A stretch of 64,000 nt of DNA from JACMLD01 sp039916305 (GTDB taxonomy: Bacteria > Bacteroidota > Bacteroidia > Chitinophagales > Chitinophagaceae): positions 124,001 to 188,000 of the forward strand of contig JBDSLR010000008.1 in NCBI GenBank assembly GCA_039916305.1, read 5' to 3'. The notes under the pieces are model-generated. The model was not told where the DNA came from and ran no database searches. It saw only the letters and a program-made list of their open reading frames with translations. A program made the position numbers and the translations under genes. This document shows, piece after piece, positions 7,761 to 16,462 of this stretch (positions within the stretch are counted from its first letter, which is position 1; each line of letters opens with the position of its first letter).

Positions 7761-8165
7761 ATGCCTTTATATAGCGCCGGTGATGTTGTTGGAAAAACGC
7801 TTATCCCTAAAGTGGATATGCCGGTATTAAATAATAAGCCTGATGCCGGTGGGGTAGTGGTGGCGACCATGAAAGCAGGTAGTTCTTTACTGGTAGACAG
7901 CTGGGCGGTAAATAATAGTACCAATGAATTGTATTGGACATTTTACACCGGCTATCCAAAAGAATACCGTTTTGTAAAACACAGTCCCGATGCCTTTGGG
8001 GTGAGAGATTTAAAAGACCAGGGCGTGTTAAGTGAAATAGAAAAGCAGGCAGCAGCAGCTGCTGCAAACAAAAGCCTTACAGATAAAGCCATTGAAGTAG
8101 TGAAGTATGGGGTATTGATTTTTGCCGGGGTATCTATTTTGAACACGATGATTAAAAGTAAGTAA
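7761..8165 (+). CDS. Small tail-anchored protein with SH3-like N-terminus
   Basis: 134 aa. Residues 1-70 are beta-rich and resemble a bacterial SH3 fold (YSAGDVVGKTLIPKVDMPVL ... GSSLLVDSWAVNNSTNELYW). An Ala/Lys-rich helix follows (EKQAAAAAANKSLTDKA), then a C-terminal transmembrane helix, YGVLIFAGVSILNTMIKSK. Its stop codon overlaps the next start (TAATG at 8163-8167), so it is translationally coupled to the muramidase gene. An SH3-like peptide-binding domain beside a muramidase suggests a role at peptidoglycan, by inference. Confidence 0.6.
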   Translation: MPLYSAGDVVGKTLIPKVDMPVLNNKPDAGGVVVATMKAGSSLLVDSWAVNNSTNELYWTFYTGYPKEYRFVKHSPDAFGVRDLKDQGVLSEIEKQAAAAAANKSLTDKAIEVVKYGVLIFAGVSILNTMIKSK

Positions 8166-8779
8166 TGGCAGTATTCAGTGTTGCATACGGTAATACAATG
8201 AGTAATGAGGGCGGCTACCGTAATGTGTCGTATGATAAGGGCGGCGAAACGTACAAGGGCGTGGCACGCAATTATAATCCATCCTGGGCAGGCTGGGCCA
8301 TCATCGACCAGGTAAAGAAAACCCGTAAATTAAAAACGGGCGATTACATAAAGAGCAGCACACTGGATAACCTGGTAGCCAGTTTTTACCTCGGGAACTA
8401 TTGGAATAAAAACAAGCTGGGAGAAATCAAAAACCAAAGTCTCGCAACCCTTTGTTTTGATATCGTCGTGCAGCACGGTAAAGGCCCCGGCAGTGTCATC
8501 AATACGGGCCTGCAATCCATTGAGCGTATCAGCGCTCCCAACAGCGTTACAGCTGACAGTGTACGGGTAATGAATAAAGCCCCGCAGGCTTCTTACAATG
8601 CCATCATAGCACAACGGCTTACTTATATCAATTCGCTCAGCCTGGGCCCCGACCAGCAACCGGTACTAGCCAGGGCAAAAAGTTTTCTTACAAAGTATGC
8701 CGGTGACTTTGCAAGTGCCGTGCCCTGGTATTGGGTAATGGGCAGCGGTTTTTTTTTATTATTTCTTAAAAAAAGGTAA
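8165..8779 (+). CDS. GH108-type N-acetylmuramidase with C-terminal membrane anchor
   Basis: 204 aa. The N-terminus has the hallmark of glycoside hydrolase family 108: SNEGGYRNVSYDKGGETYKG, with Glu15 in the position of the catalytic acid, followed by helical peptidoglycan-binding-like sequence (residues 65-165). This family cleaves the glycan of peptidoglycan and is common in phage lysis or entry modules. Here it ends in a transmembrane helix plus basic tail (WYWVMGSGFFLLFLKKR) and has no signal peptide. Tethering fits a virion-bound entry enzyme better than a free endolysin, but a host cell-wall enzyme cannot be excluded. Confidence 0.8.
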   Translation: MAVFSVAYGNTMSNEGGYRNVSYDKGGETYKGVARNYNPSWAGWAIIDQVKKTRKLKTGDYIKSSTLDNLVASFYLGNYWNKNKLGEIKNQSLATLCFDIVVQHGKGPGSVINTGLQSIERISAPNSVTADSVRVMNKAPQASYNAIIAQRLTYINSLSLGPDQQPVLARAKSFLTKYAGDFASAVPWYWVMGSGFFLLFLKKR

Positions 8780-8784
8780 AGGCA

Positions 8785-9114
8785 ATGGGAAGGTATAAAG
8801 CAAAAATGAACTTTTGGAATACCAGCGAAAACGCTAAAGTGCCATCGTTCCCGAATATGACCAGCGTGCTGTTCAGGAATAGCGGCGACACGGATGCTTA
8901 CATCAATGGTACGTATAAAATACCGGCCGGGCAGGAAAGCCCTGGCATCAACAGCGGTAACCCGGAAACCCTTTTTGATGATAACGATCTGCGGATATCT
9001 TTTGATACCGTTGCACCAGGCACCGCGCCACTGGTGCAGGCCATCATTATAGAAACGTTTGATAAGAATGCAGGCGGCGGCAAGAAAGATGATCTTAACT
9101 GTAAAAGGTTTTAA
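8785..9114 (+). CDS. Small beta protein, possible spike adaptor
   Basis: 109 aa, no signal peptide or membrane helix. The sequence alternates beta strands and Asp/Asn/Gly-rich turns (SVLFRNSGDTDAYINGTYKI, DLRISFDTVAPGTAPLVQAI) and ends with a basic Cys-containing tail (KKDDLNCKRF). It begins 5 bases after the muramidase stop and ends 2 bases before the Ig-like protein gene, so it belongs to the spike end of the block. Small proteins in this position often connect a vertex or baseplate to the receptor-binding protein; this is inferred from context only. Confidence 0.55.
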   Translation: MGRYKAKMNFWNTSENAKVPSFPNMTSVLFRNSGDTDAYINGTYKIPAGQESPGINSGNPETLFDDNDLRISFDTVAPGTAPLVQAIIIETFDKNAGGGKKDDLNCKRF

Positions 9115-9116
9115 TT

Positions 9117-9782
9117 ATGAGTTTGATTACACCATCCGGTACAAAAACATCAGGCTTAACAGGCATGAGCCTGTTTGATGAAATAAGGGCAGGTGCTTTG
9201 CTGCACGGTAGTCCTTATGCAGATTCTTTATTGGTGCCGGGTGCATCATTGAGTGGTAATAGTTACTACGGCACAGCAGCTTTTAAAAATTACAGCAGTG
9301 TTATTGTTTTTATCAATACTGATTTTATACCAGCCAACCAGCTGACCGGCCAAAGCTATATCTACGATAAAGTCGCCGGTACGCTTTTATTCAATAATAC
9401 CATCGTAACGGATGATTTGCTTACCATCTATGTAAGCAATGGCAGCGGTGCAGGCAGCAGTGCAGGCGGCAGTGCAGCGCCCACAGCGCCCTTTATCACA
9501 TCTAATCCAGCCAGCGGCTCAGTGCTGGAAGGGGACGAAGTAAATTTTAACGTGGTGGCTACTGGTACGGCGCCGTTAACTTATCAGTGGCGCAAGGATG
9601 GTGTAGATATTGGCGGCGCTATATTGAACACGTATACCATTGCATCGGCGGTATTGGCTTCTGCTGCAGAATACACTTGTGTGGTGACCAATGCACCGGG
9701 CAGCGTTGCAAGTCTGCCGGCAACCCTGGTAGTGAATGCAGCTGGCGGCACGGGCGGCGGTTCTTTTCTTGGAAGCTTATAA
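9117..9782 (+). CDS. Two-domain protein with C-terminal Ig-like domain
   Basis: 221 aa. The N-terminal 105 residues form a beta domain (MSLITPSGTKTSGLTGMSLF ... YIYDKVAGTLLFNN). A Gly/Ser/Ala linker (about 108-122) leads to an immunoglobulin-like domain (about 125-210) with the typical core: EGDEVNFNVVATGTAPLTYQ, W in YQWRKDG, and the pair AAEYTCVVTNAPG. A second Gly-rich tail ends the protein. Ig-like domains of this kind decorate phage structural proteins and bacterial adhesins. Next to the spike gene, a weak carbohydrate- or surface-binding role is likely. Confidence 0.7.
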   Translation: MSLITPSGTKTSGLTGMSLFDEIRAGALLHGSPYADSLLVPGASLSGNSYYGTAAFKNYSSVIVFINTDFIPANQLTGQSYIYDKVAGTLLFNNTIVTDDLLTIYVSNGSGAGSSAGGSAAPTAPFITSNPASGSVLEGDEVNFNVVATGTAPLTYQWRKDGVDIGGAILNTYTIASAVLASAAEYTCVVTNAPGSVASLPATLVVNAAGGTGGGSFLGSL

Positions 9783-9792
9783 TTAAAACACA

Positions 9793-12594
9793 ATGGCAGA
9801 AACAAACGCAGTCTTAAAAATAACAGATAATACGGCCGGCCTGTATTATAAAATTGCACCAGGTGCAGTCGTGGACAATGTATTTTCCTTCCTTGATCAG
9901 GATGGTGTAAAAATTAAAATTGTTGAGAACAAGGGGCGTTATACGGCAAGGATGGGCGGCATCCTGCCAGGTGGTAATATGTTGGCAAAACTGCAAGCGG
10001 TATTTTCTCATGCGGATGTAAAAGAAGTGGTATTGGATGAAGGCGATATAACATTGACCGGTACCCTGAATTGTGGCGGTAAGAAGATTGTTTTTATCAA
10101 CGGCAGTAAAATAACAGGCACCAATATTATTAATGGGGCCGTAATTGATTGTTCCTTGTTCAATCAATGCTTTACAGTTGGTACAACGCTGACCAACTGC
10201 CGTTCTGTAAGAACAGAATTTTCTACAGAAAATTTTGGCGCGGATGGTAACGATGGTACCGACCAAACGCAGATTTTGCAGAAAACATCTGACACATTGG
10301 TGAGCAATGCCAACATGCCAAAAAATTTAAAAATGTTTCGCAACAGGGTCTATCGTACCCAGGGCTGGATATTTCACAACTGGGATGGCGCTAATTACGG
10401 TCAGTATAGTCTGGCCATCATTGGCGAAAAAAGTGCCTTTGGTGGCAATCCCGGTTTCCATCCCAGGATAAAAGGTTATAACCTGGACGGCTTTACGGTG
10501 AACATTCAACGGGCCACGGGCTTTACCATGGAAGGGGTAGAGGTTAGCGGGCCGCTAAACATTCCTGATAAAACTACCTGGTCAGAGTTTTATGCGCGGC
10601 CATACAGTACTTTTTCATCCGCGTATGGCGGCAGGGACAGCCGGTATACTCCCAGCTGCGTAGTTGGAATTGATTTATTTTCTAATACAAATTATATTCC
10701 TCCGGACGGTGGTTATCCTGGCTATACCGCGGATGGTGCAAGTGCAAAAAATCCCAGTAATCTTAACTGGTACCGTGGCGATGGCTCCGGAAATAGCGCC
10801 GGTTCCACTGGTGTAAGGTTAGCGGATTTGGTAGTGAGTGGCGCAACGGTGGGCATATTGGTTTCTCCCAATGGACAATCACAGCAGGCAGAAAATTTAG
10901 TATTCACCGATGTGTATGGCAGCAATTGCAAAGCAATCTTTGCTTTCTGCCAGGCAGAAAGCAAAGATTGCTTTATCTACCGCGGTTATGCGATCAGCCG
11001 CGTGCATACCATATTGGATACAGTCAGCTGGGGCGTGCAGCAAGGAACACCGCCTTATGTACGTGGCTTTAATTCGTCCGGCAGTGTTGTGCAGTTTATC
11101 AACGGTGCATCAAGGCATGTAGTGTCATTTGAAGATTTGTATTTGGAAAATCTTTTCCGGGTAGGTAATTTTTCAGCATCCGGTGACAGGGGCGGTTTTA
11201 AAAACTGCAAGTTTAGTTTCAATGCAGATACGACCTATGGAAATTTAGCCATGCCCGCTACTCATATGAAAGGTGACAATGTATACTTTGAGAAGTCTAC
11301 ATTAAAATACTACGATGATCTGTTCAATAAAAGAATTGTAATAGAAGGTACCGGCAACACATTTGATAATTGCGGCTGGGATTTACCACCCATTACAACA
11401 ACGGGCTTCGATTTTGCCGGTTCTCCAAAAGGTGTGTATGCCGATTTCAGGGATTGTTATTATGGTGAAAATGGTGTGCTGTTGTTTGGCTTTCAATCAT
11501 ACAAAGGGCAGAACGTTTACAACCCCACCATTGCTTATAAGTCGATGACCGTAGAGGGGCAGTATGAAAATATTTATGGTACAGGCTACGGGAAATTCAC
11601 TGCAAAATATGAATGCGGCGATTTCCAGCGGACGGATACCAATTTGGAAGGCAATGGCGTTTATACAACCTATGCAGATCATACCGGTGTATTCTATCCT
11701 TATGGTGAGATTGCGCCGAACAACAGTTATATACTTATTCCTAACCCAGCTGGTGGCGCCACCTTTGTAGTACTGGGCCGGGTAGTATCGCAGGGCGCCG
11801 GTTTTTGCAACCTGGCTGATGTGCCTTTAGGTATACCCGTAACTGCATCTACCAGTACTTTGTACGCAGTGGCTACCATCAAATATATAAAATACCGGTT
11901 CACTGGCAAGTACACATATGGCTCCAACATCATTACAAATATTTTCGGTTATGTATCACCGGGTGAGCGGGATGTTTATACGGGTTATCATATTTTATCA
12001 TTTGATTTGAGTACACGAACGGCGGTGATGCTGGGCAACTGCAATTTTTATGCTACGGAAGATTTGTATACACCGCCTGTGGATCTGGATTGGTTCCACC
12101 AGGTAACCTATACAAGATTTTGCAACCCTACCGATAGTTTTCTTTCTGGTGAATCAAGGGATTATTATCCAGGTGATATTTGGATAACCTATCCGCGCAT
12201 TTACGGGCTGTACAGCAATACAAATACTTTGCGGAAGTTCAAATGCATCCAGTCAGGTTTTAATTTTCCGGGCGCCATTGGTCAAACAAAGCAGGCCCTT
12301 TGGGAAGAAATCTTTGACGGTGAGTTTAAACAACTGAAAGTGGGCACGGCCGATATGTATGCCGTCATACCCAAGGGTCGGTTTATCAGGGGCTGGAAAT
12401 TACTGGCCACTGGTGCGGGAATGACCGTAACAGCAGGCACAGCTGATACCGGTACCGATATTGATGCAGGCACGGTATTAACAGCGGGGGTATCTGCTAT
12501 CGTGGAGAGTGCAATATATGCTGATACCGATACCGTTGTTTACTTCAATGGTATTACCGGTACCGGTGGAACATTAACCATAAACTTTTTCTAA
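9793..12594 (+). CDS. Large beta-helix spike protein
   Basis: 933 aa, no signal peptide. After an N-terminal domain (1-145) comes the motif ENFGADGNDGTDQTQ (about 146-160), which opens the pectate-lyase-3 type right-handed beta-helix of many phage tailspikes. Gly/Asn-rich beta coils continue to about residue 640. Further beta domains follow, and the last 85 residues resemble a tail-fibre tip (AVIPKGRFIRGWKLLATGAG). The likely role is surface recognition or glycan cleavage. The gene contains a perfect 22-bp inverted repeat at 10930-10974. Its stop overlaps the next start (TAATG). Confidence 0.75.
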   Translation: MAETNAVLKITDNTAGLYYKIAPGAVVDNVFSFLDQDGVKIKIVENKGRYTARMGGILPGGNMLAKLQAVFSHADVKEVVLDEGDITLTGTLNCGGKKIVFINGSKITGTNIINGAVIDCSLFNQCFTVGTTLTNCRSVRTEFSTENFGADGNDGTDQTQILQKTSDTLVSNANMPKNLKMFRNRVYRTQGWIFHNWDGANYGQYSLAIIGEKSAFGGNPGFHPRIKGYNLDGFTVNIQRATGFTMEGVEVSGPLNIPDKTTWSEFYARPYSTFSSAYGGRDSRYTPSCVVGIDLFSNTNYIPPDGGYPGYTADGASAKNPSNLNWYRGDGSGNSAGSTGVRLADLVVSGATVGILVSPNGQSQQAENLVFTDVYGSNCKAIFAFCQAESKDCFIYRGYAISRVHTILDTVSWGVQQGTPPYVRGFNSSGSVVQFINGASRHVVSFEDLYLENLFRVGNFSASGDRGGFKNCKFSFNADTTYGNLAMPATHMKGDNVYFEKSTLKYYDDLFNKRIVIEGTGNTFDNCGWDLPPITTTGFDFAGSPKGVYADFRDCYYGENGVLLFGFQSYKGQNVYNPTIAYKSMTVEGQYENIYGTGYGKFTAKYECGDFQRTDTNLEGNGVYTTYADHTGVFYPYGEIAPNNSYILIPNPAGGATFVVLGRVVSQGAGFCNLADVPLGIPVTASTSTLYAVATIKYIKYRFTGKYTYGSNIITNIFGYVSPGERDVYTGYHILSFDLSTRTAVMLGNCNFYATEDLYTPPVDLDWFHQVTYTRFCNPTDSFLSGESRDYYPGDIWITYPRIYGLYSNTNTLRKFKCIQSGFNFPGAIGQTKQALWEEIFDGEFKQLKVGTADMYAVIPKGRFIRGWKLLATGAGMTVTAGTADTGTDIDAGTVLTAGVSAIVESAIYADTDTVVYFNGITGTGGTLTINFF
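10930..10974. repeat. 45-bp near-perfect palindrome inside the spike gene
   Basis: Two perfectly complementary 22-base arms (from AAAGCAATCTTTGC to GCAAAGATTGCTTT) flank a single A at 10952. The stretch is in frame and encodes about KAIFAFCQAESKDCF. A palindrome this long is unlikely by chance and can extrude as a cruciform or fold in mRNA. It may be a recombination or inversion point, a foldback duplication or an assembly artefact. Confidence 0.85.
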
Positions 12595-13193
12595 TGAAAA
12601 AAATAATCGTAGCCATTGCCGTTAGTTTCCTTGCTGTAGCAAGCCAGGGCCAGACATCCAATTTAAAACCGGTCAGCATCTCATTTCCGAAAACAGGCAC
12701 GACAGCGGTCAATAAAATATCTACCAATATCATTGGTGCAGATAAAACATTGAACACGGCCATACCGACCAATAAAGCGGTTAACGACAGAATTGACAGT
12801 TTATCATTTTCCTTGCTTACCGAAGTTCGGCGAACCATCACCACAACAAACAATACCGCGGTAACGATTGATACCCTGCCCATCTCAGCGAATACTGCTG
12901 TTTGTTATGACCTGGTTATACAGGGTTACGACAATACCGGCGTGGTAAATGATATGTTTTATTTTGAGCGCCGGGTCATTGCGAAGCATAGTGACGGGGT
13001 TATTCCAACGCCCATCGTGCAAAATAGAAACACGGATATAGCAGAAGGTACTTTGAATGCCGCGCCCCCGGATGTTACAGTAGTATCAGCCGGCGGTCGC
13101 TTGCTGGTAAAGCTGACTGGCCTTACATCAATGAACATACCGTGGACGTATGCACGAACGGTTAAATTACCCTCATCCATCACATCACATTAA
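12594..13193 (+). CDS. Secreted fibre-like beta protein
   Basis: 199 aa, starting on the overlapping TAATG of the spike gene. Residues 1-20 are a Sec signal peptide (MKKIIVAIAVSFLAVASQGQ). A short repeat-like region (NKISTNIIGADKTLNTAIPT) precedes a beta domain (about 75-199) with ITTTNNTAVTIDTLPI and DGVIPTPIVQNRNTD, a layout seen in the tip regions of bacteriophage fibre proteins. Export of a fibre-like protein through Sec is odd for a virus that assembles in the cytoplasm. There is no type IX sorting domain, so the mature protein should remain periplasmic or attach to the outer membrane. Confidence 0.65.
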   Translation: MKKIIVAIAVSFLAVASQGQTSNLKPVSISFPKTGTTAVNKISTNIIGADKTLNTAIPTNKAVNDRIDSLSFSLLTEVRRTITTTNNTAVTIDTLPISANTAVCYDLVIQGYDNTGVVNDMFYFERRVIAKHSDGVIPTPIVQNRNTDIAEGTLNAAPPDVTVVSAGGRLLVKLTGLTSMNIPWTYARTVKLPSSITSH

Positions 13194-13197
13194 GAGT

Positions 13198-15054
13198 ATG
13201 AAAAAAATATTTTATTCAATCGCGTTTCTTTTTGCTTTTACTGCTGCAGTAGCACAGAGCCGGGTAGTAAATGAAAAGCAGTATGTTACCTGGGGTGATG
13301 TCAACGCCCTCAATACGTATTCCCTGCGCAATATAAAGCCAGGCATCAATAATTACCGCATCAGGGTGCAGGGGTTTTATACTTCCACGGACGGCGGCGA
13401 TGGCCTTTGGCAGTGGAGCAATAGCAGCACGGCCACGGATGACAGTATGAGCGTATTGGCAACCCTGGCAGGTGGCACCGGCCGCTGGTTGAAAGTAACC
13501 AATACAAATGCCGTTACTTTAAAAGAGATCGGTATTTTCCCGGATGCTGATAATACCTACCAGTTAAACAAAGCTTTGTTGTGGCAGATGGTAAGCAAAT
13601 ATTTACTGCTGGTTAATTACAATAGTAATTATAAAGCGAACCCGGCCAGTGGCGGGGTTATTATGCGCAGTCACATGCGCTTACAGGGAATGGATCGTAC
13701 TACCTCAATTATTTCATCTACCGCATACAGCGGCCACAATAAAAACCTGTTCAATGGCGAACGGTTCGGAGTAGACACCTTGTTTGATGCAATGGTAAGT
13801 ACATTAACCATCCATGGCGGTATGACCTTTGCGAATGATACCATTGCATCAGGCAGCCTGGTAGGCGATACTGGCCAATGCCTGGTAAGACTACGGTTGA
13901 CAGACACGGTTATTTTTGCAAATTGCCATATCACCGGCGGCGGTACGACGGCCGGCATCCAGTTTAATGATACCAGGAACATGACGGTTTCCTATAGCCA
14001 GCTTGATTATATAGGTAACTGTGTCTTTGCGGATGACAACGATGTAAGGACCAGGTACATTAACATCAATGACAATATAATTGATTACTACGGCATGCGC
14101 CATCACTATGTGTTGTTCATCCTGGGAGACGTAGCGCATTACCGGAACGGCGAAAACTGGTTTTCGATTGGCGGCCAGAATGTTTACATGCGAAGGAACA
14201 GGGCACGCAACGGCGCCTTTAATTTATGGTTCCAGGGTGAATGCAGGTTTACTGGCTTATTTGTTTTTGAAGATAATATCTGGGATGGCAACGGCCGCAA
14301 CTGTGGCGGGCTTTCCCTCGGTGGTAACTTCAGCGGTGGCCCGATGGCCATTTTAGAAATCAGGCGCAATCATGAAATAAATGTGGTGAACAATGGTTTT
14401 ATTCGTAAAGATAGCCTGGGCGGTAAGCTGCGGTACTGGCATGGCAACCTGAATGAGTGGGCAGGTTATGAATACTCTATTAGTGAAGGCAATGACTGGA
14501 TGTTAAAACAAACATCCGTGGCCAGGCGTGCAAGGCATAACAAGATCCTGAATGATACCTACCACAATTTCGGTATGATCACCAATGCTTTTAGTGGCAG
14601 CGGAAAAGTTTTTTCTTTTGCCAATGCGTTCACAGGAGATAGCTGTGTAGACAACAGCGTGGAGAATTGTAAAATATATGTGAAGGATGGCCAGCTGATA
14701 GAAACCCCGTACAATGGTGACCTGGTAGATATCCTGAACTTCAACTACAATTACATTGAGTTCTCCGGCGATATGACACTGGGTTACCTGGGCGGACCTG
14801 CATCCGGTTCGCACAAAAGCTTAAACTTTACCGGCAATACCATAAAAGGTAATATTGGCTTTAAGGCTTTCTTTTATAAATTTTCTTCCGGTACCATGAG
14901 CCTGAACATGGCCGGAAATGATTTTACGCGTACCAATATTGATTCATCCCTTACAGCGCCCTTCCTGAATGATGGCGGCTCCGGTACGCTGACTGTAGAG
15001 CGGGAAGGTTCCTTGTATACCACCGGCCAGTGGACAAAGTTTGCTTTAAAATAA
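13198..15054 (+). CDS. Secreted beta-helix protein
   Basis: The ATG at 13198 is chosen because it gives a Sec signal peptide (MKKIFYSIAFLFAFTAAVAQ). The 618-aa protein then has an N-terminal domain with GFYTSTDGGDGLWQW (about 60-75) and a long right-handed parallel beta-helix (about 150-560) rich in NNxI and GNxI turns, for example ININDNIIDYYGMRHH. It ends with a short terminal domain. The likely function is glycan binding or cleavage at a surface. The ATG is 4 bases beyond the upstream stop, so it is part of the same transcript. There is no type IX C-terminal domain. Confidence 0.7.
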   Translation: MKKIFYSIAFLFAFTAAVAQSRVVNEKQYVTWGDVNALNTYSLRNIKPGINNYRIRVQGFYTSTDGGDGLWQWSNSSTATDDSMSVLATLAGGTGRWLKVTNTNAVTLKEIGIFPDADNTYQLNKALLWQMVSKYLLLVNYNSNYKANPASGGVIMRSHMRLQGMDRTTSIISSTAYSGHNKNLFNGERFGVDTLFDAMVSTLTIHGGMTFANDTIASGSLVGDTGQCLVRLRLTDTVIFANCHITGGGTTAGIQFNDTRNMTVSYSQLDYIGNCVFADDNDVRTRYININDNIIDYYGMRHHYVLFILGDVAHYRNGENWFSIGGQNVYMRRNRARNGAFNLWFQGECRFTGLFVFEDNIWDGNGRNCGGLSLGGNFSGGPMAILEIRRNHEINVVNNGFIRKDSLGGKLRYWHGNLNEWAGYEYSISEGNDWMLKQTSVARRARHNKILNDTYHNFGMITNAFSGSGKVFSFANAFTGDSCVDNSVENCKIYVKDGQLIETPYNGDLVDILNFNYNYIEFSGDMTLGYLGGPASGSHKSLNFTGNTIKGNIGFKAFFYKFSSGTMSLNMAGNDFTRTNIDSSLTAPFLNDGGSGTLTVEREGSLYTTGQWTKFALK

Positions 15055-15059
15055 TCAAT

Positions 15060-16457
15060 ATGAAATTTCTTATATCCGCAATCCTCCTTCTTTCTGGTAC
15101 ACCCGGCTTTTGCCGCCAGGTAACCGCCACTGTGATCAGTGGCCAGGTGGATGCAGCCAACGCGCAAACCGTGTACAGCCTGGTGCCGGGTGACACCCTG
15201 GTGATACCATCCACCGCCACCGCATACTTACACCTGGGCAATATCGTAGGCACTGCTGCAGGTCATATCACCGTCATCAATAGCGGCCGCATTGTGACGG
15301 CCGGCGCTTTTTCTTATTTTGAATTAACCGGTACGCTCCAGTATGTGGATTTTATTTTTACCGATGTGGCAACCAGTTACGGCATGTATATCAATAATGC
15401 CTCCTACAGGGCAATGACCTGCGTAAATGCAACCATCCAGGATTGCAAGTTCAAGGGCATTGAAATAAGAAACCCGGCCGACTATGCTATTTACTTCAAT
15501 CACAACCGAACCTATGATGGCACAGCGGCCAGTCTCAATAAAAATATTTCCTTCGACCATTTTAAAATAACCAAGTGCGGAGCGACGACACCCGTACAGC
15601 TGGGCTTTAGTGGCGGTAATTATATGGATAGTGTAACGATCAATGATTTTACCATTGACAGTGTGAACAGTGGCGTAGTCTTCCAAATGGAATGGGTATT
15701 CCATACAAAAATTTATAATTGCAGTATCACCAATACGGGCCTGACTGCTTTTGCTCACTCAGCTGTTTTTTTTGTTCGCGGCGATGCTGATATCAGAAAC
15801 AATTTTATTTATAATTTTTGGGGCAATGGGTACAGGGCCTTTGGGATTTCCCTGGTGCCTTCCAAGGGTTCGCCGATGGGCGTTTGCAGCTTTACCAACA
15901 ATGTGGTAATTAATAGCCGGAAGTATGGCGCGGTGGAAGTCAACACGCAGCCAGGTGACACCGGCAGCAGTTATATCCGGCCGGTCAATTACTATATCCA
16001 GAACAATACCGTAGGGCAGCTGAATGCAGCTGACTATTATAATACATCCGGCAGCGCCGGTGGCGGAGGTGCAGCTTTTGATATTTATTTTGCCATTGGC
16101 TTTTGCCGTATCTGGAACAATATTTATTTCAACTGTTACCGGGATAAGGGCCAGGGCATCGGCGGGGTCAACTATTTATGGCATGACGGCAATTTTACCA
16201 GCACACCGGATACGGCCAATAACCTGTATTCAACAGATGGCATTGCTTTGCTTACTGATACCATCACCGGCGCCGTCCGTTTTCCGAGCCTGGCCGTTGT
16301 ACCAGGTGGCGTTACCATACCGGCCATCGCTACAGACAAAGCCGGCGTGGCACGCTCAGCGCCATACACGGTGGGCGCCTTCCAGTACTTTACACCCTTT
16401 GTACCCGTGACTACCTTGCAGACCGTTATCCGAGGGAAAAGAATCATCAATCAATAA
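15060..16457 (+). CDS. Second secreted beta-helix protein
   Basis: The ATG at 15060 gives a 465-aa protein with a signal peptide (MKFLISAILLLSGTPGFCRQ). The mature chain is a right-handed beta-helix with the chondroitinase-B/pectate-lyase look (GDTLVIPSTATAYLHLGNIV early; NNVVINSRKYGAVEVNTQPG and YIQNNTVGQL later) and a C-terminal sequence AGVARSAPYTVGAFQY that is common at the end of such helices. It starts 5 bases after the preceding gene and has no type IX domain. A polysaccharide-acting or adhesive role is likely. Whether it is a paralogue of the preceding gene needs an alignment. Confidence 0.7.
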   Translation: MKFLISAILLLSGTPGFCRQVTATVISGQVDAANAQTVYSLVPGDTLVIPSTATAYLHLGNIVGTAAGHITVINSGRIVTAGAFSYFELTGTLQYVDFIFTDVATSYGMYINNASYRAMTCVNATIQDCKFKGIEIRNPADYAIYFNHNRTYDGTAASLNKNISFDHFKITKCGATTPVQLGFSGGNYMDSVTINDFTIDSVNSGVVFQMEWVFHTKIYNCSITNTGLTAFAHSAVFFVRGDADIRNNFIYNFWGNGYRAFGISLVPSKGSPMGVCSFTNNVVINSRKYGAVEVNTQPGDTGSSYIRPVNYYIQNNTVGQLNAADYYNTSGSAGGGGAAFDIYFAIGFCRIWNNIYFNCYRDKGQGIGGVNYLWHDGNFTSTPDTANNLYSTDGIALLTDTITGAVRFPSLAVVPGGVTIPAIATDKAGVARSAPYTVGAFQYFTPFVPVTTLQTVIRGKRIINQ

Positions 16458-16462
16458 GAGAT

